DNA of 64,000 nucleotides from Methylotenera_A sp046598525 (GCA_046598525.1 JBKJIJ010000003.1:10305-74304), one strand, 5' to 3'; shown: positions 52,645 through 62,484, counted from the stretch's first letter. Notes: generated by a model from the sequence alone, not told the origin. Made by a program: numbers and translations.

Positions 52645-53178
52645 TTAGTCGTCTTGAATATCCTGATTTGGAAAAAGTACGTCAGTAAAGCCAAAATCTT
52701 TTAAGTTTTTGATGCGCATGGGGTATAAAACACCAATTAAGTGGTCGCATTCGTGCTGTACCACTCTGGCATGAAAGCCGCTAACCAGTCGGTCTATTGG
52801 GTTTCCAAACTGATCAAAGCCTGTGTAATGCAAACGCATGTGCCTTGGCACAATACCGCGCATGCCTGGAACGGACAAACAACCTTCCCAATCATCTTCC
52901 ATTTCAGCTTGAATGGGCGTTAACACTGGGTTAATTAAAACGGTATAAGGCACTTGTTCAGCATCTGGGTATCTTGGGTTGCTGCCAACGCCAAAAATAA
53001 CAACTTGCAAGCTCACACCAATTTGCGGCGCGGCAATACCGGCGCCTATCATGTGTTCCATAGTATCTTGCATATCTTGTATTAAGGCATGTAATTCGGG
53101 CGTATTAAATTGCTCAACAGGCTGTGCTTGTTGCAGCAAAATGGGGTCGCCCATGCGTAAAACTGTTTTAATTGCCAT
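52645..53178 (-). CDS. def: Peptide deformylase
   Basis: A 177-residue metalloenzyme that removes the formyl group from nascent proteins. The three conserved motifs are GAGIAAPQIG (45-54), EGCLSVPG with C100, and QHECDH with H142, E143 and H146. The C-terminus is acidic and short. It lies 15 bases after the phosphorylase gene; the tRNA promoter overlaps its 3' end. Confidence 0.95.
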   Translation of the reverse strand: MAIKTVLRMGDPILLQQAQPVEQFNTPELHALIQDMQDTMEHMIGAGIAAPQIGVSLQVVIFGVGSNPRYPDAEQVPYTVLINPVLTPIQAEMEDDWEGCLSVPGMRGIVPRHMRLHYTGFDQFGNPIDRLVSGFHARVVQHECDHLIGVLYPMRIKNLKDFGFTDVLFPNQDIQDD

Positions 53179-53193
53179 TTTATATTGACCTAA

Positions 53194-53943
53194 TTAATTG
53201 GCGTGATGCACGCGCACTGTTTCTTCAATTAAGGCGCGCACTTTAATCATCGTTAAATCTAAAGTGGTAATCACCTCTTCATAATGAATGCCATTGGCAC
53301 TATCGCCCCGCCCTGCGGCTTGATTGGCTATTGGGCAGATGGCCGCATATTGCAAACCTAGCTCACGCGCTAAAACCGCCTCAGGCATGCCAGTCATGCC
53401 AACTAAAGTCGCACCATCGCGCTCTAAACGATTAATTTCAGCGGCCGTTTCTAGCCTTGGGCCTTGCACACAAGCGTACACGCCACCATCGTGCAAGGCT
53501 TGATTAATATTTATCGCCGCTTGCTTACATAATTGACGTAATAAATTGGAATAAGGTTCTGTGAAATCAATGTGTTTAACAGGCAACTCAATCCCATCGT
53601 GATAGGTATTTTTGCGGCCATGCGTGTAATCTAAAATTTGATTTGGCAAGACAATATCACCCGCTTTTAAATCGTTGCTAATACCGCCAACCGTTGCAAC
53701 GGCCAATAGATGTGTCACACCGACAGAATGCAGCGCCCAAATATTGGCGCGATAATTCACCGCATGCGGCGGAATAGTATGGCCGCCGCCGTGCCGCGCT
53801 AAAAATACCACCTCTTCACCGGCAATTTCGCCAAAAATAAGCGGCTGCGATGACTCGCCATAAGGCGTGCGTGCAATTAGGCGCCTGATGACGGTTAAAT
53901 TATCCAATTGCGTTAAACCGGTACCACCAATTATTCCCAACAT
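53194..53943 (-). CDS. S-methyl-5'-thioinosine/thioadenosine phosphorylase
   Basis: A 249-residue purine nucleoside phosphorylase-family enzyme. IGGTGLTQL (5-13), FLARHGGGH (phosphate site), NYRANIWAL, VQGPRLETAAEI and GMTGMPEAVLAREL are family motifs shared with MtnP. The base-contact region reads CPIANQAAG with N207, where adenine-specific MTA phosphorylases have aspartates. Asparagine is the residue of 6-oxopurine-specific enzymes. It also resembles the Pseudomonas methylthioinosine phosphorylase in overall sequence. The substrate is therefore likely methylthioinosine, which is inference. It is divergent from hpnC. Confidence 0.85.
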   Translation of the reverse strand: MLGIIGGTGLTQLDNLTVIRRLIARTPYGESSQPLIFGEIAGEEVVFLARHGGGHTIPPHAVNYRANIWALHSVGVTHLLAVATVGGISNDLKAGDIVLPNQILDYTHGRKNTYHDGIELPVKHIDFTEPYSNLLRQLCKQAAININQALHDGGVYACVQGPRLETAAEINRLERDGATLVGMTGMPEAVLARELGLQYAAICPIANQAAGRGDSANGIHYEEVITTLDLTMIKVRALIEETVRVHHAN

Positions 53944-54041
53944 AAAAACCTAACGTATATGCAATATTATTTGCGATTATTGTAGCGCATGATAGCGGCT
54001 TGCGCTGTAGGATTACGCGGTTTTATGGCATACTTTGCGCT

Positions 54042-54923
54042 ATGAATACAAACGACAAGACAATTGACCTAATGAAAGATAGTTTGGCTGATAGCTTGGA
54101 AGCCTCTCAGTCTCATTACGAAAATTTTCCTGTCGCTTCACACTTTTTGCCCAAGCGTTTGCGTCATCCAATCGCGCTTATTTACACTTTTGCGCGGCAA
54201 GCTGATGATTTTGCCGATGAAGGCAATCACCGCCCTGCCACAAGGCTTGCCAACTTACACGGCTTTAAAGACCAACTCGATTTAATTCAAGCCAACAGCA
54301 AAACAAAATCGCCATTTTTTACCGAATTTGGCGATATGGTGCGTGAGTACAATCTACCGTTAGCGCCATTTTACGATTTGCTGGATGCGTTTGGTCAAGA
54401 CGTGACTAAAACGCGTTATAGCAATTTTTTTGAGCTTTTGGATTACTGCCGTCGCTCTGCCAACCCAATAGGCGCTTTGTTGTTGCACTTATTTGGCAAA
54501 GCCACGCCAGAAAACTTAATCTATTCCAATCAAGTGTGCACGGCTTTGCAGTTGATTAATTTTTACCAAGATATTGCCATTGATTTTGAAAATGACTTTC
54601 ATCGCAGCCGCATTTACTTATGCCAAGATGAAATGCGCGAATATGGCGTAACTGAGGCACAAATCGCCAGCCAGCATGTCAACAGAAACTGGGAACGGTT
54701 TATGCTGTTTAATATTGATCGCGCCCAAAAAATGTTAGATGCCGGCAAGCCTTTAGAGCATATTTTACCTGGCCGAATTGGCTTAGAAATGCGCATGATT
54801 ATTGGCGGCGGCGACCGCATTTTATATAAATTAAAAAATGTTCAAGGTGACATTTTTAAACACAGGCCACACTTAAAAGCCTGGGATTGGCCGCTGATTT
54901 TGCTAAAAGCGTTACTTACCTAA
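54042..54923 (+). CDS. hpnC: HpnC, hydroxysqualene synthase
   Basis: A 293-residue member of the squalene/phytoene synthase family; start ATG 54042, because an upstream in-frame start at 54000 adds a non-conserved stretch. The first aspartate-rich motif is QADDFADE (53-60), and the second region is YQDIAIDFENDFHRSRIYL. In the three-step route HpnD makes presqualene diphosphate, HpnC converts it to hydroxysqualene, and HpnE reduces that to squalene. No ribosome binding site is obvious. It is followed by hpnD after 33 bases. Confidence 0.92.
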   Translation: MNTNDKTIDLMKDSLADSLEASQSHYENFPVASHFLPKRLRHPIALIYTFARQADDFADEGNHRPATRLANLHGFKDQLDLIQANSKTKSPFFTEFGDMVREYNLPLAPFYDLLDAFGQDVTKTRYSNFFELLDYCRRSANPIGALLLHLFGKATPENLIYSNQVCTALQLINFYQDIAIDFENDFHRSRIYLCQDEMREYGVTEAQIASQHVNRNWERFMLFNIDRAQKMLDAGKPLEHILPGRIGLEMRMIIGGGDRILYKLKNVQGDIFKHRPHLKAWDWPLILLKALLT

Positions 54924-54956
54924 TATTTCCACTTACTTTTCAGATTTTTTACATTC

Positions 54957-55802
54957 ATGACGCCACAGCAATATTGCCAACAAAAAGCTGCTCAAAGTGG
55001 CTCTAGCTTTACCCTTAGTTTTATTTTTCTACCCAAAACTCAACGCCATGCCATGGTGGCACTGTATGCATTTTGCCGTGAGGTAGATGATGTAGTGGAT
55101 GAATGCACCGATTTTAATGTGGCGCAAACCAAGCTTAATTGGTGGAAAACCGAAATTAATAATTTGTATGCCAATACGCCTCAACATCCGGTTACTAAGG
55201 CCTTACAGCCATTTATTGCGCCATTTAATCTGGCTAAAGAGCATTTTTTAGAGATTATTGATGGCATGGAAATGGATTTAAAATTCAATCGCTATGAAGA
55301 TTTTAAGCAATTACAATTATATTGCTACCGCGTAGCTAGCGTGGTTGGTTTGTTATCGGCGCAAATTTTTGGTTTCAAAAATCGCCAAACACTAAAATAT
55401 GCGCATGATTTAGGCATGGCGTTTCAGCTCACTAATATTATTCGCGATGTAGGTGAAGATGCGCGCCGTGGCCGTATTTACTTGCCCTTAGACGAATTAA
55501 AAAAAGCCAATGTTTCTGAAGAAGATATTTTACAAAGCCGCGAAACGGCGCAGGTAAAAGAGTTAATGGAATATCAGATTGAGCGCGCCGAAACCTATTA
55601 TGATAAAGCCTTGCGCGAATTGCCGCGTGAAGATGCCAAACAGCAGCGCACCGGCTTAATGATGGCGGCGATTTACCGCACGTTGTTGCGCGAGATTTTG
55701 CAAGATGGCGCACAAAAAGTGTTAAATGCGCGCATTTCCTTGGGCGGTTTTAGAAAGTTATGGTTAGTTTACGCGGTTTGGTTAAAGCAATCTTGGAGTT
55801 AA
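54957..55802 (+). CDS. hpnD: HpnD, presqualene diphosphate synthase
   Basis: A 281-residue squalene/phytoene synthase-family enzyme joining two farnesyl diphosphates. The Mg-binding motifs are REVDDVVDE (41-49) and NIIRDVGEDARRGRIYLP. The order hpnC-hpnD-hpnE is the common one in hopanoid producers. It uses isoprenoid precursors from the MEP pathway (dxr in this window). Confidence 0.94.
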   Translation: MTPQQYCQQKAAQSGSSFTLSFIFLPKTQRHAMVALYAFCREVDDVVDECTDFNVAQTKLNWWKTEINNLYANTPQHPVTKALQPFIAPFNLAKEHFLEIIDGMEMDLKFNRYEDFKQLQLYCYRVASVVGLLSAQIFGFKNRQTLKYAHDLGMAFQLTNIIRDVGEDARRGRIYLPLDELKKANVSEEDILQSRETAQVKELMEYQIERAETYYDKALRELPREDAKQQRTGLMMAAIYRTLLREILQDGAQKVLNARISLGGFRKLWLVYAVWLKQSWS

Positions 55803-55825
55803 CACTAAAAATAAGAGGTTGAGCT

Positions 55826-57163
55826 ATGAAAAAAACAGTGCAAAAAAATAAAATGCACATAGCGATTATTGGTGGCGGTATGGCGGGCTTAGCAGCCGCT
55901 TCTGAACTGGCCGAACAAGGCATAAAAACCACACTGTTTGAAGCGGGGCCTCATTTTGGTGGGCGTGCACGTAGCGTGGCGATTGAATTTAACAGCCAAA
56001 CTTTTCAGGTAGATAACGGCCAACATATTTTATTAGGCGCTTATCAAGAAACACTTAAGCTGTTGACCAAGGTGGGCGTTGATGAAAAAACCGCTTTTAC
56101 GCGGCTGCCTTTGGCGCTTAATATGCTTTCCGCGCATAACAAACAAGGCTTTAAGCTCAATTGCGATAATTTTCTACCGCATCCATTTAATCTGCTAGTC
56201 GGTTTTTTAGGCTGCCAAGGCTTAGGCTTTATTGAGCGCATTTCAACCATTTTATTCATGGCTAGGCTCAAAAGAGCCAGCTATCGCTTAACAGAAGATG
56301 AGCCATTAAATAATTTTTTGCTTAAAAATGGGCAATCGCACCATACAATCAATGTGCTGTGGGAACCCTTATGCTTAGCGGCTTTAAACACGCCGATTGA
56401 ATTGGCCAGCAGCAAAGTGTTTTTAAATGTAATGGGTGATGCGTTTAGGCATAAAAAAACTGATAGCGATTTTTTAATCCCAAAATTGGATTTATCGCAA
56501 ATTTTATCCACGCCGATTACGCGCTATTTGCAAGAAAAAGAAGTCAATTTATTCACCAATAAACGCATTCGCAGCATTAAAGAATCTGAACACGGCTTTA
56601 ATGTTTCTACCCGATTAGAAACGCATGAATTTACCCATGTAATTATTGCTACGCCGGCCAAAGTATTAAAAGAGCTAACGGTTGATTTGCCTAAATTGGA
56701 CTTTATAACATCGCAAACAACACAATATGAAGACCAGCCAATTTATACGATTTATCTGCAATACCCAAGAAACATAACATTAACGCAACCCATGCTGGGC
56801 TTAGTTGATTCAACCAGTCAGTGGGTGTTTGATCGCGGCCAATTATGCGGTCAGCATGGCTTAATTGCGGTGGTGATTAGTGCACAAGGCAAGCATCAAA
56901 AACTCACGCAGGATATGCTGGCGCTTAAGGTGGCACAAGAGTTACACCACGCAATTCCCAATTTGCCTAAACCACTTTGGCATAAAGTAATCGCTGAAAA
57001 ACGCGCCACTTTTTCTTGTACCGTTAATTTACCAAGACCTGCATATGTAACGCCTTACCAGCATTTATATTTGGCGGGAGATTACACGTATGCGGATTAT
57101 CCAGCCACGATTGAAGGGGCGGTGAGGAGCGGATTGGCTTGCGCGCACTTGATTTTGAAGTAA
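55826..57163 (+). CDS. hpnE: HpnE, hydroxysqualene dehydroxylase
   Basis: A 445-residue FAD-dependent amine-oxidase-like enzyme that reduces hydroxysqualene to squalene. The dinucleotide-binding motif IIGGGMAGLAAASEL is at 14-28. VDNGQHILLGAY is the conserved second motif, and AGDYTYADYPATIEGAVRSGL ends the protein as in HpnE and phytoene desaturases. ATG 55826 has AGAGG upstream; M10 at 55853 is an alternative. No squalene-hopene cyclase follows in the window. Confidence 0.93.
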   Translation: MKKTVQKNKMHIAIIGGGMAGLAAASELAEQGIKTTLFEAGPHFGGRARSVAIEFNSQTFQVDNGQHILLGAYQETLKLLTKVGVDEKTAFTRLPLALNMLSAHNKQGFKLNCDNFLPHPFNLLVGFLGCQGLGFIERISTILFMARLKRASYRLTEDEPLNNFLLKNGQSHHTINVLWEPLCLAALNTPIELASSKVFLNVMGDAFRHKKTDSDFLIPKLDLSQILSTPITRYLQEKEVNLFTNKRIRSIKESEHGFNVSTRLETHEFTHVIIATPAKVLKELTVDLPKLDFITSQTTQYEDQPIYTIYLQYPRNITLTQPMLGLVDSTSQWVFDRGQLCGQHGLIAVVISAQGKHQKLTQDMLALKVAQELHHAIPNLPKPLWHKVIAEKRATFSCTVNLPRPAYVTPYQHLYLAGDYTYADYPATIEGAVRSGLACAHLILK

Positions 57164-57187
57164 TCTAGACTTTTAAAATAGTTTAGA
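57164..57187. terminator. Weak hairpin between hpnE and radA
   Basis: TCTAGAC and GTTTAGA pair over seven positions (one G-U) around an A/T loop, between convergent genes. The stem is AT-rich, so its strength is doubtful. Confidence 0.35.
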
Positions 57188-57221
57188 TTTAAAAACTTAG
57201 AATTTCAAAAATAGTTTTAAA

Positions 57222-58595
57222 TTAGCTGTTGCGCAATTGATTTAAAGCCTGCTCTAAACGCTCTACCGCAATCACTTCTAAGCCTGCGATTATAGCTTTG
57301 GGCGCGTTGGCTTTTGGCACAATGGCTTTAGTAAAACCCAATTTTGCTGCTTCTTTTAATCGCATTTGGCCGCCTTGCACAGGGCGCACTTCACCAGCCA
57401 AACCAACCTCACCAAACACAATAAGTTTGTTATCTAATGGCTTGTTTTTTAACGAAGAAACAATAGATAACAATACAGCTAAATCCACTGCTGGCTCTGC
57501 AATTTTAACGCCACCCACTGCATTAATAAACACATCTTGATCAAAACAAGGAATGCCTGCATGGCGATTTAACACCGCCAGCAACATGGCCAAGCGATTC
57601 TGCTCTAAGCCTGTCGCCAATCGCTTAGGGCTAGGTGCATGGCTTTCGTCTACCAATGCTTGAATTTCGATTAACAGCGGTCGCGTGCCTTCCATGGTCA
57701 CGGTGATGCAGCTACCGGCCACTTGTTCTTCATGATGCGATAAAAATAGCGCGCTGGGGTTAGATACTTCGCGCAAGCCATGCTCTGTCATGGCAAACAC
57801 GCCAAGCTCATTCACCGCACCAAAGCGGTTTTTAAAAGCACGAATCAGGCGGAAAGAAGAATTCTGGTCGCCCTCGAAATATAAAACGGTATCCACGATA
57901 TGCTCTAAAACGCGCGGCCCAGCTAGCGAACCCTCTTTGGTGACATGCCCTACCAAAATAACGGTAATACCTAATTGTTTAGCTAAGCGCGTTAATTGCG
58001 CCGAACATTCGCGCACTTGCGCCACCGAACCCGGCGCGGATTGCAGCGCTTCTGAATAGACGGTTTGAATCGAATCAATCACCGCAATATTCGGTTTGTG
58101 TGTTTGTAAGGTAGCTAAAATCTTTTCAAGATTAATTTCTGCCAATAATTCCACTTGGCTGGCATCTAAACCCAAACGTTTGGCACGCATGGCAATTTGC
58201 TGAGGTGACTCTTCACCGCTGACATAAATGGCTTGTGCGGATTTTCCTAGATGACAAAGTACTTGCAGCAATAAGGTGGATTTACCAATGCCAGGATCGC
58301 CACCAATTAACACCACCCCGCCCTCAACCAAGCCACCGCCCAACACGCGGTCAAATTCGCTAATGCCCGTTGGTGTTCTTTCAATATCGGCCGCTTGAAT
58401 GCTGCTAAGCTTTTGTAATTGGCTGGATGCCGCTAGACCTTCAAACTTATTGGCATAACGATTATTAGAAGTGCTAGTTTCGGCGACCGATTCAACCAGC
58501 GTGTTCCAAGCTATACAGCTTGGGCATTGGCCTTGCCATTTAGATTCAGATGCGCCGCATTCTGTGCAGGTATAAACGGTTTTAGCTTTAGCCAT
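57222..58595 (-). CDS. radA: DNA repair protein RadA
   Basis: A 457-residue RecA-like branch-migration helicase. The N-terminal C4 zinc finger has cysteines 10, 13, 24 and 27. Walker A is GGDPGIGKST (98-107). The RadA-specific KNRFG motif is present (AFKNRFGAVNE), and a Lon-protease-like domain forms the C-terminus (GEVGLAGEVRPV). It lies 17 bases after dnaB and is probably co-transcribed with it. Confidence 0.97.
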   Translation of the reverse strand: MAKAKTVYTCTECGASESKWQGQCPSCIAWNTLVESVAETSTSNNRYANKFEGLAASSQLQKLSSIQAADIERTPTGISEFDRVLGGGLVEGGVVLIGGDPGIGKSTLLLQVLCHLGKSAQAIYVSGEESPQQIAMRAKRLGLDASQVELLAEINLEKILATLQTHKPNIAVIDSIQTVYSEALQSAPGSVAQVRECSAQLTRLAKQLGITVILVGHVTKEGSLAGPRVLEHIVDTVLYFEGDQNSSFRLIRAFKNRFGAVNELGVFAMTEHGLREVSNPSALFLSHHEEQVAGSCITVTMEGTRPLLIEIQALVDESHAPSPKRLATGLEQNRLAMLLAVLNRHAGIPCFDQDVFINAVGGVKIAEPAVDLAVLLSIVSSLKNKPLDNKLIVFGEVGLAGEVRPVQGGQMRLKEAAKLGFTKAIVPKANAPKAIIAGLEVIAVERLEQALNQLRNS

Positions 58596-58612
58596 ATTGC
58601 TTAATAATAAGC

Positions 58613-59995
58613 CTAATAATTATCTTGAATATAGCCAGCGTTGGCAAAGTTTTCAAAGCGGGTATTTTCGCCAATAAAGGTTAAGCGCACGCGGCCAATC
58701 GGGCCGTTACGTTGTTTGCCGATGATAATTTCAGCTGTGCCTTTATCTTCACTATCGGGGTTGTATACTTCATCGCGGTAGATAAATAGAATCAAATCCG
58801 CATCTTGCTCAATCGCGCCAGATTCACGCAAATCGGACATCACAGGGCGTTTATCAGGTCGTTGTTCTACGCTTCGATTCAGCTGGGAAAGCGCCACCAC
58901 TGGGCAATCTAGCTCTTTAGCTAAGGCTTTTAATGAACGCGAAATTTCAGAAATCTCAGTCGCGCGGTTTTCACCTTGTTTACCGGCAGGGGCCGACATT
59001 AATTGTAAGTAATCAATCACAATTAAGCCCAATTTACCGCATTGGCGGTGCAATCGACGCGCCCTTGCGCGCACATCAAAGCTGCTTAAACCTGCGCCTT
59101 CATCAATAAAAATTGGCGCTTCATTTAGCTTGCCTAATGCCGTGGTCAGTTTTTCCCAATCTTCATCTTCTAAACGGCCTGTACGCATGCGATGCTGATC
59201 CAAGCGCCCTACTGAGCCAATCATCCGCATGGCTAGTTGGGTTGAAGCCATCTCCATTGAGAATACAGCCACTGGCAAACCAGTATCTAGCGCTACGTTT
59301 TCGGCAATGTTGAGTGAAAATGCCGTTTTACCCATCGATGGTCGACCTGCAACAATAATTAAATCACCACCTTGAAAGCCCGACGTCATGGAATCTAAGT
59401 CACTAAATCCAGTTGGAATACCCGTTACATCCGATGGATTATCGCGCGAAAACAGCATATCAATACGCTCTGCCACTTGCGGCAATAACTCTTTAATATC
59501 TTTAAAGCCTTGGCTGTTGCGCTGCCCGCCTTCGGCAATCTGGAAAATTTTGGCTTCTGCTTCATCTAACAATTGCTGCGCATCACGGCCATTGGGGCTA
59601 TAAGCACTTTCGGCAATGCCGCTACCAACCGTCACCAATTTACGCATAATCGCGCGTTCGCGCACAATTTCGGCATAGCGACGAATATTGGCGGCCGTTG
59701 GCGTGTTTTGCGCTAATGAGGCTAAATAAGCAATGCCGCCAATAGTGGATAATTCGGCGGTACTTTCCAGCGATTCCGCCACAGTGACAATATCTGCAGG
59801 GCGATTACGCTCAATTAACTTGGCGATATGCTGAAATATCGTTTTATGGTCAAACTGATAAAAATCTTCTGCCCTTAAAAGATCAGCAATTTTATCAAGC
59901 GCCTCGTTTTCAAGCAGCAAGCCGCCAATAACAGATTGCTCTGCTTCTATTGAATGTGGGGGAAGTTTAAGGGAATCTAGTTGTTCATCAGCCAT
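58613..59995 (-). CDS. dnaB: Replicative DNA helicase DnaB
   Basis: A 460-residue hexameric helicase. The N-terminal helical domain (about 10-115) begins PPHSIEAEQSVIGGLLL. Walker A is GRPSMGKT (217-224), and LIVIDYLQLM and QLNRSVEQRPDKRP are DnaB motifs. No intein is present in the P-loop region. It normally follows rplI; here an ABC transporter pair lies between. Confidence 0.97.
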   Translation of the reverse strand: MADEQLDSLKLPPHSIEAEQSVIGGLLLENEALDKIADLLRAEDFYQFDHKTIFQHIAKLIERNRPADIVTVAESLESTAELSTIGGIAYLASLAQNTPTAANIRRYAEIVRERAIMRKLVTVGSGIAESAYSPNGRDAQQLLDEAEAKIFQIAEGGQRNSQGFKDIKELLPQVAERIDMLFSRDNPSDVTGIPTGFSDLDSMTSGFQGGDLIIVAGRPSMGKTAFSLNIAENVALDTGLPVAVFSMEMASTQLAMRMIGSVGRLDQHRMRTGRLEDEDWEKLTTALGKLNEAPIFIDEGAGLSSFDVRARARRLHRQCGKLGLIVIDYLQLMSAPAGKQGENRATEISEISRSLKALAKELDCPVVALSQLNRSVEQRPDKRPVMSDLRESGAIEQDADLILFIYRDEVYNPDSEDKGTAEIIIGKQRNGPIGRVRLTFIGENTRFENFANAGYIQDNY

Positions 59996-60067
59996 GGGCG
60001 AATTATATCAGTCAGGTTCAAGTTAAGCTCAAGTTATGCTTAAGTAATGTTTAAGTGGCTTATAAAC

Positions 60068-61378
60068 TCAAGCGGATAACGCTTTATGCCTAGCAAGATG
60101 TTGCCTATAGAGTAACCATGCCACCGCTAAGCAATGTGCTAAACCAACCAATATGGGCACGCCATTTTCACCAACACTTGGCGCTAAAACCAACGGGAAA
60201 AATATAAAGCCCAATGTTCTTGGCAACAATAATGGCAATAAAACGTAAAGCAATATCAGATAAAAAATCGTGGTCATCACGGCGCGCTGCGGTTTTTGGC
60301 TTAAACTAAAATAATAAAGCAGGCCAATATCGCGCATCATTAATAACAAGCTCATTAAGCCAATTACCACGAACGATTGCCCTTCTCGCAGTGATTTTGC
60401 TGAATAAAAGCTACTAAATGTAGAATCTAAACTGGTAAATGGTAAGGCAATTAAACAAAAAACGGCCAAAATTAAAAAATAAGGCGTGTGTTTTAAAGCC
60501 TTTTCTGGCGTTTTTGCAAGCCAGGGATTCATACACCGCCGCAAGCTGGCTAAATCGCGCTTTTCGGTTAATGCGCCCAAGTAAGACATCAAAATGGCAA
60601 ACACAAATGCGAGACTAGCAAAGTTGCCAATGCTTAGCGCGTTGTAAAATCCCAGCACATAAAATGCGCTAAATAATACAAAACTTAGCATGGCCCAAGG
60701 CTTAGTTTTAATTTGTAAGGCCGTTTGCATAATGCGGTAACTTGCCAGCCATGCCCATGCCGTATAAATCAATAAGGATACATTGACGAATCCCCAATAG
60801 CTTAAATCTTGGCCATACCAAGCTTGAGTTGGTTGATTAGAACCATAAATCATTCGGCCAATAATAGGCACCAACACCACTATAAACAATAAGTTTAAGC
60901 CTCTGGGTATGGCCACATTGTTTTTGGCGGCAATGAGCGCTGAAGCAAAGGCGAAAGCTTGTGTGATTAACGCGCCTAAAATTAAGCCAATGATGATTTG
61001 ATACTGATTTGATTGTATATTTAGCTGAGCTGTAAATAACATCATCACAAGGCAAAGCAAGCCGATGTACCAAACAAAAGCAGTAGCGCCAAACAACTTG
61101 CCCCAAACCAATTTAAATGGCGACAATGCCGATAAGCGCTGATTATCCCAAGTGCGGTTTTGCAGCTCATCGCTAACGCTGGAAAACGCTAATTGACTAC
61201 CCCATAAAATTGTCACAATAACAAAAATGCTTTTAGCGATGGTGTAACTTATAGCGCCACTACTATCGTTTTGCATCGCAACATAAAAAATCAAACCCAG
61301 CAATACCGGCACCGCGATAAGCCTTTGTACGCTTAGCTCCAGCCAAATATTGCGTTTAAATTCTGGATTGTTAATCAT
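60068..61378 (-). CDS. ABC-2 type transporter permease
   Basis: A 436-residue membrane protein with about ten to twelve hydrophobic segments and no large soluble domain; it is the membrane partner of the ATPase encoded directly upstream, overlapping it by four bases. Features such as SSVSDELQNRTWDNQRLSALSPF resemble ABC-2 permeases. The substrate is not evident. One pair of a single permease with a single ATPase suggests an exporter acting as a dimer. It ends 72 bases before dnaB. Confidence 0.78.
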   Translation of the reverse strand: MINNPEFKRNIWLELSVQRLIAVPVLLGLIFYVAMQNDSSGAISYTIAKSIFVIVTILWGSQLAFSSVSDELQNRTWDNQRLSALSPFKLVWGKLFGATAFVWYIGLLCLVMMLFTAQLNIQSNQYQIIIGLILGALITQAFAFASALIAAKNNVAIPRGLNLLFIVVLVPIIGRMIYGSNQPTQAWYGQDLSYWGFVNVSLLIYTAWAWLASYRIMQTALQIKTKPWAMLSFVLFSAFYVLGFYNALSIGNFASLAFVFAILMSYLGALTEKRDLASLRRCMNPWLAKTPEKALKHTPYFLILAVFCLIALPFTSLDSTFSSFYSAKSLREGQSFVVIGLMSLLLMMRDIGLLYYFSLSQKPQRAVMTTIFYLILLYVLLPLLLPRTLGFIFFPLVLAPSVGENGVPILVGLAHCLAVAWLLYRQHLARHKALSA

Positions 61379-62322
61379 GGGTTGGCACTTTCTGCATTAA
61401 CCGCTTTTAAATAATGTTGCTGCATATTGGTTTCCCGCAAATTAAATCGATTAATCGAAATATCGGCTTGTATCAGCAATTTAATTAACTGGTGGCGCGC
61501 AACTATCGCCTCATTAATTTGCAAATTGGCCACATTAGATGCAATTTCTAATTGGTTAACACCAGCAATATTGGCAACTAATTCGCTTAATTTACTGGCA
61601 TCCGCAATATGCACCAACTCAATTTCAATTTGGCTCATGTGTTGCAAAGGCGTTTCATTAACTATTTGTTGCTGCAAAATTTTGCCATCTTTTAGCACCA
61701 GCATTTCGGTGGAATAATCTTCTAATTCCGCCAAAATATGGCTAGAAACAATCAAGGTCATGCCACTTTGTTTAAGCGCGATAAATACCTGACTCAAGCT
61801 GTGCCTTGCTTCCGGGTCTAAACCAGAGGCTGGTTCATCTAATAATAGCAAGCTGGGTGAATGGATAATGGCTTGCCCGATAGCAACACGTTGGCGCTGC
61901 CCGCGGGATAAATTGCCCGCCAAGTTGTTGAGTTTATTGCTTAAATCCAATTTTTCGGCCGTTTGATTCACTAGTCGATCAATTTGATCAGCCGCTACGC
62001 CTTGCGATGCGGCGGCGAAAGTTAAACACTGGCGCACGCTTAATGCATCATAAAGTCCAAAATGATCAGATAAATAACCAATTTTTGCATGACTAGCGCG
62101 TGGGTCATCCAACACATCCACATCATTTAATAAAACTTGCCCCGATAACGGATATTCGAGTGCGGCGATGCAGCGCAATAGCGTAGATTTACCCGCGCCG
62201 TTTGGGCCAACCAAGGCGGTGATACTGCCGCTGGTGATAGTAAAACTAACGCAATCGAGTGCACGCGTTCCGGGATATTCAAATGTGAGTTGTTTAACTT
62301 GAATTAAAGGCGTTGAATTCAT
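61375..62322 (-). CDS. ABC transporter ATP-binding protein
   Basis: A 315-residue ATPase from ATG 62322 (MNSTPLIQVKQLTFEYPG), with AGG eight bases upstream; a GTG at 62370 would add 16 non-conserved residues. Walker A is GPNGAGKS (39-46), the signature LSRGQ (138-142) and Walker B LLLLDEP (158-164), then ASGLDP. The C-terminal 90 residues form an accessory domain typical of ABC-2 exporters (CcmA/NatA type). The 184-base gap to rplI ends in a terminator, so the pair has its own promoter. Confidence 0.9.
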   Translation of the reverse strand: MNSTPLIQVKQLTFEYPGTRALDCVSFTITSGSITALVGPNGAGKSTLLRCIAALEYPLSGQVLLNDVDVLDDPRASHAKIGYLSDHFGLYDALSVRQCLTFAAASQGVAADQIDRLVNQTAEKLDLSNKLNNLAGNLSRGQRQRVAIGQAIIHSPSLLLLDEPASGLDPEARHSLSQVFIALKQSGMTLIVSSHILAELEDYSTEMLVLKDGKILQQQIVNETPLQHMSQIEIELVHIADASKLSELVANIAGVNQLEIASNVANLQINEAIVARHQLIKLLIQADISINRFNLRETNMQQHYLKAVNAESANP

Positions 62323-62456
62323 GGCAAAACCTGTAAGGTACGATTTTGGCATGATAGCGTTTTGATTCACTAAAAAATAGCTTAATAAAAAATTGAATAA
62401 TTAGTTTTTAATAACCAATATTGATAAATAATTATTTGTAAACTATTTAGGCCAAT

Positions 62457-62484
62457 AAAAAAGGCGACCTAAGTCGCCTTTTTT
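62457..62484 (-). terminator. Terminator of the rpsF-priB-rpsR-rplI operon
   Basis: AAGGCGAC (62461-62468) and GTCGCCTT (62473-62480) form a perfect 8-bp stem, extended by A-T pairs to 12, around the loop CTAA. On the - strand it is followed by a run of T. It starts 22 bases after the rplI stop. Confidence 0.93.
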
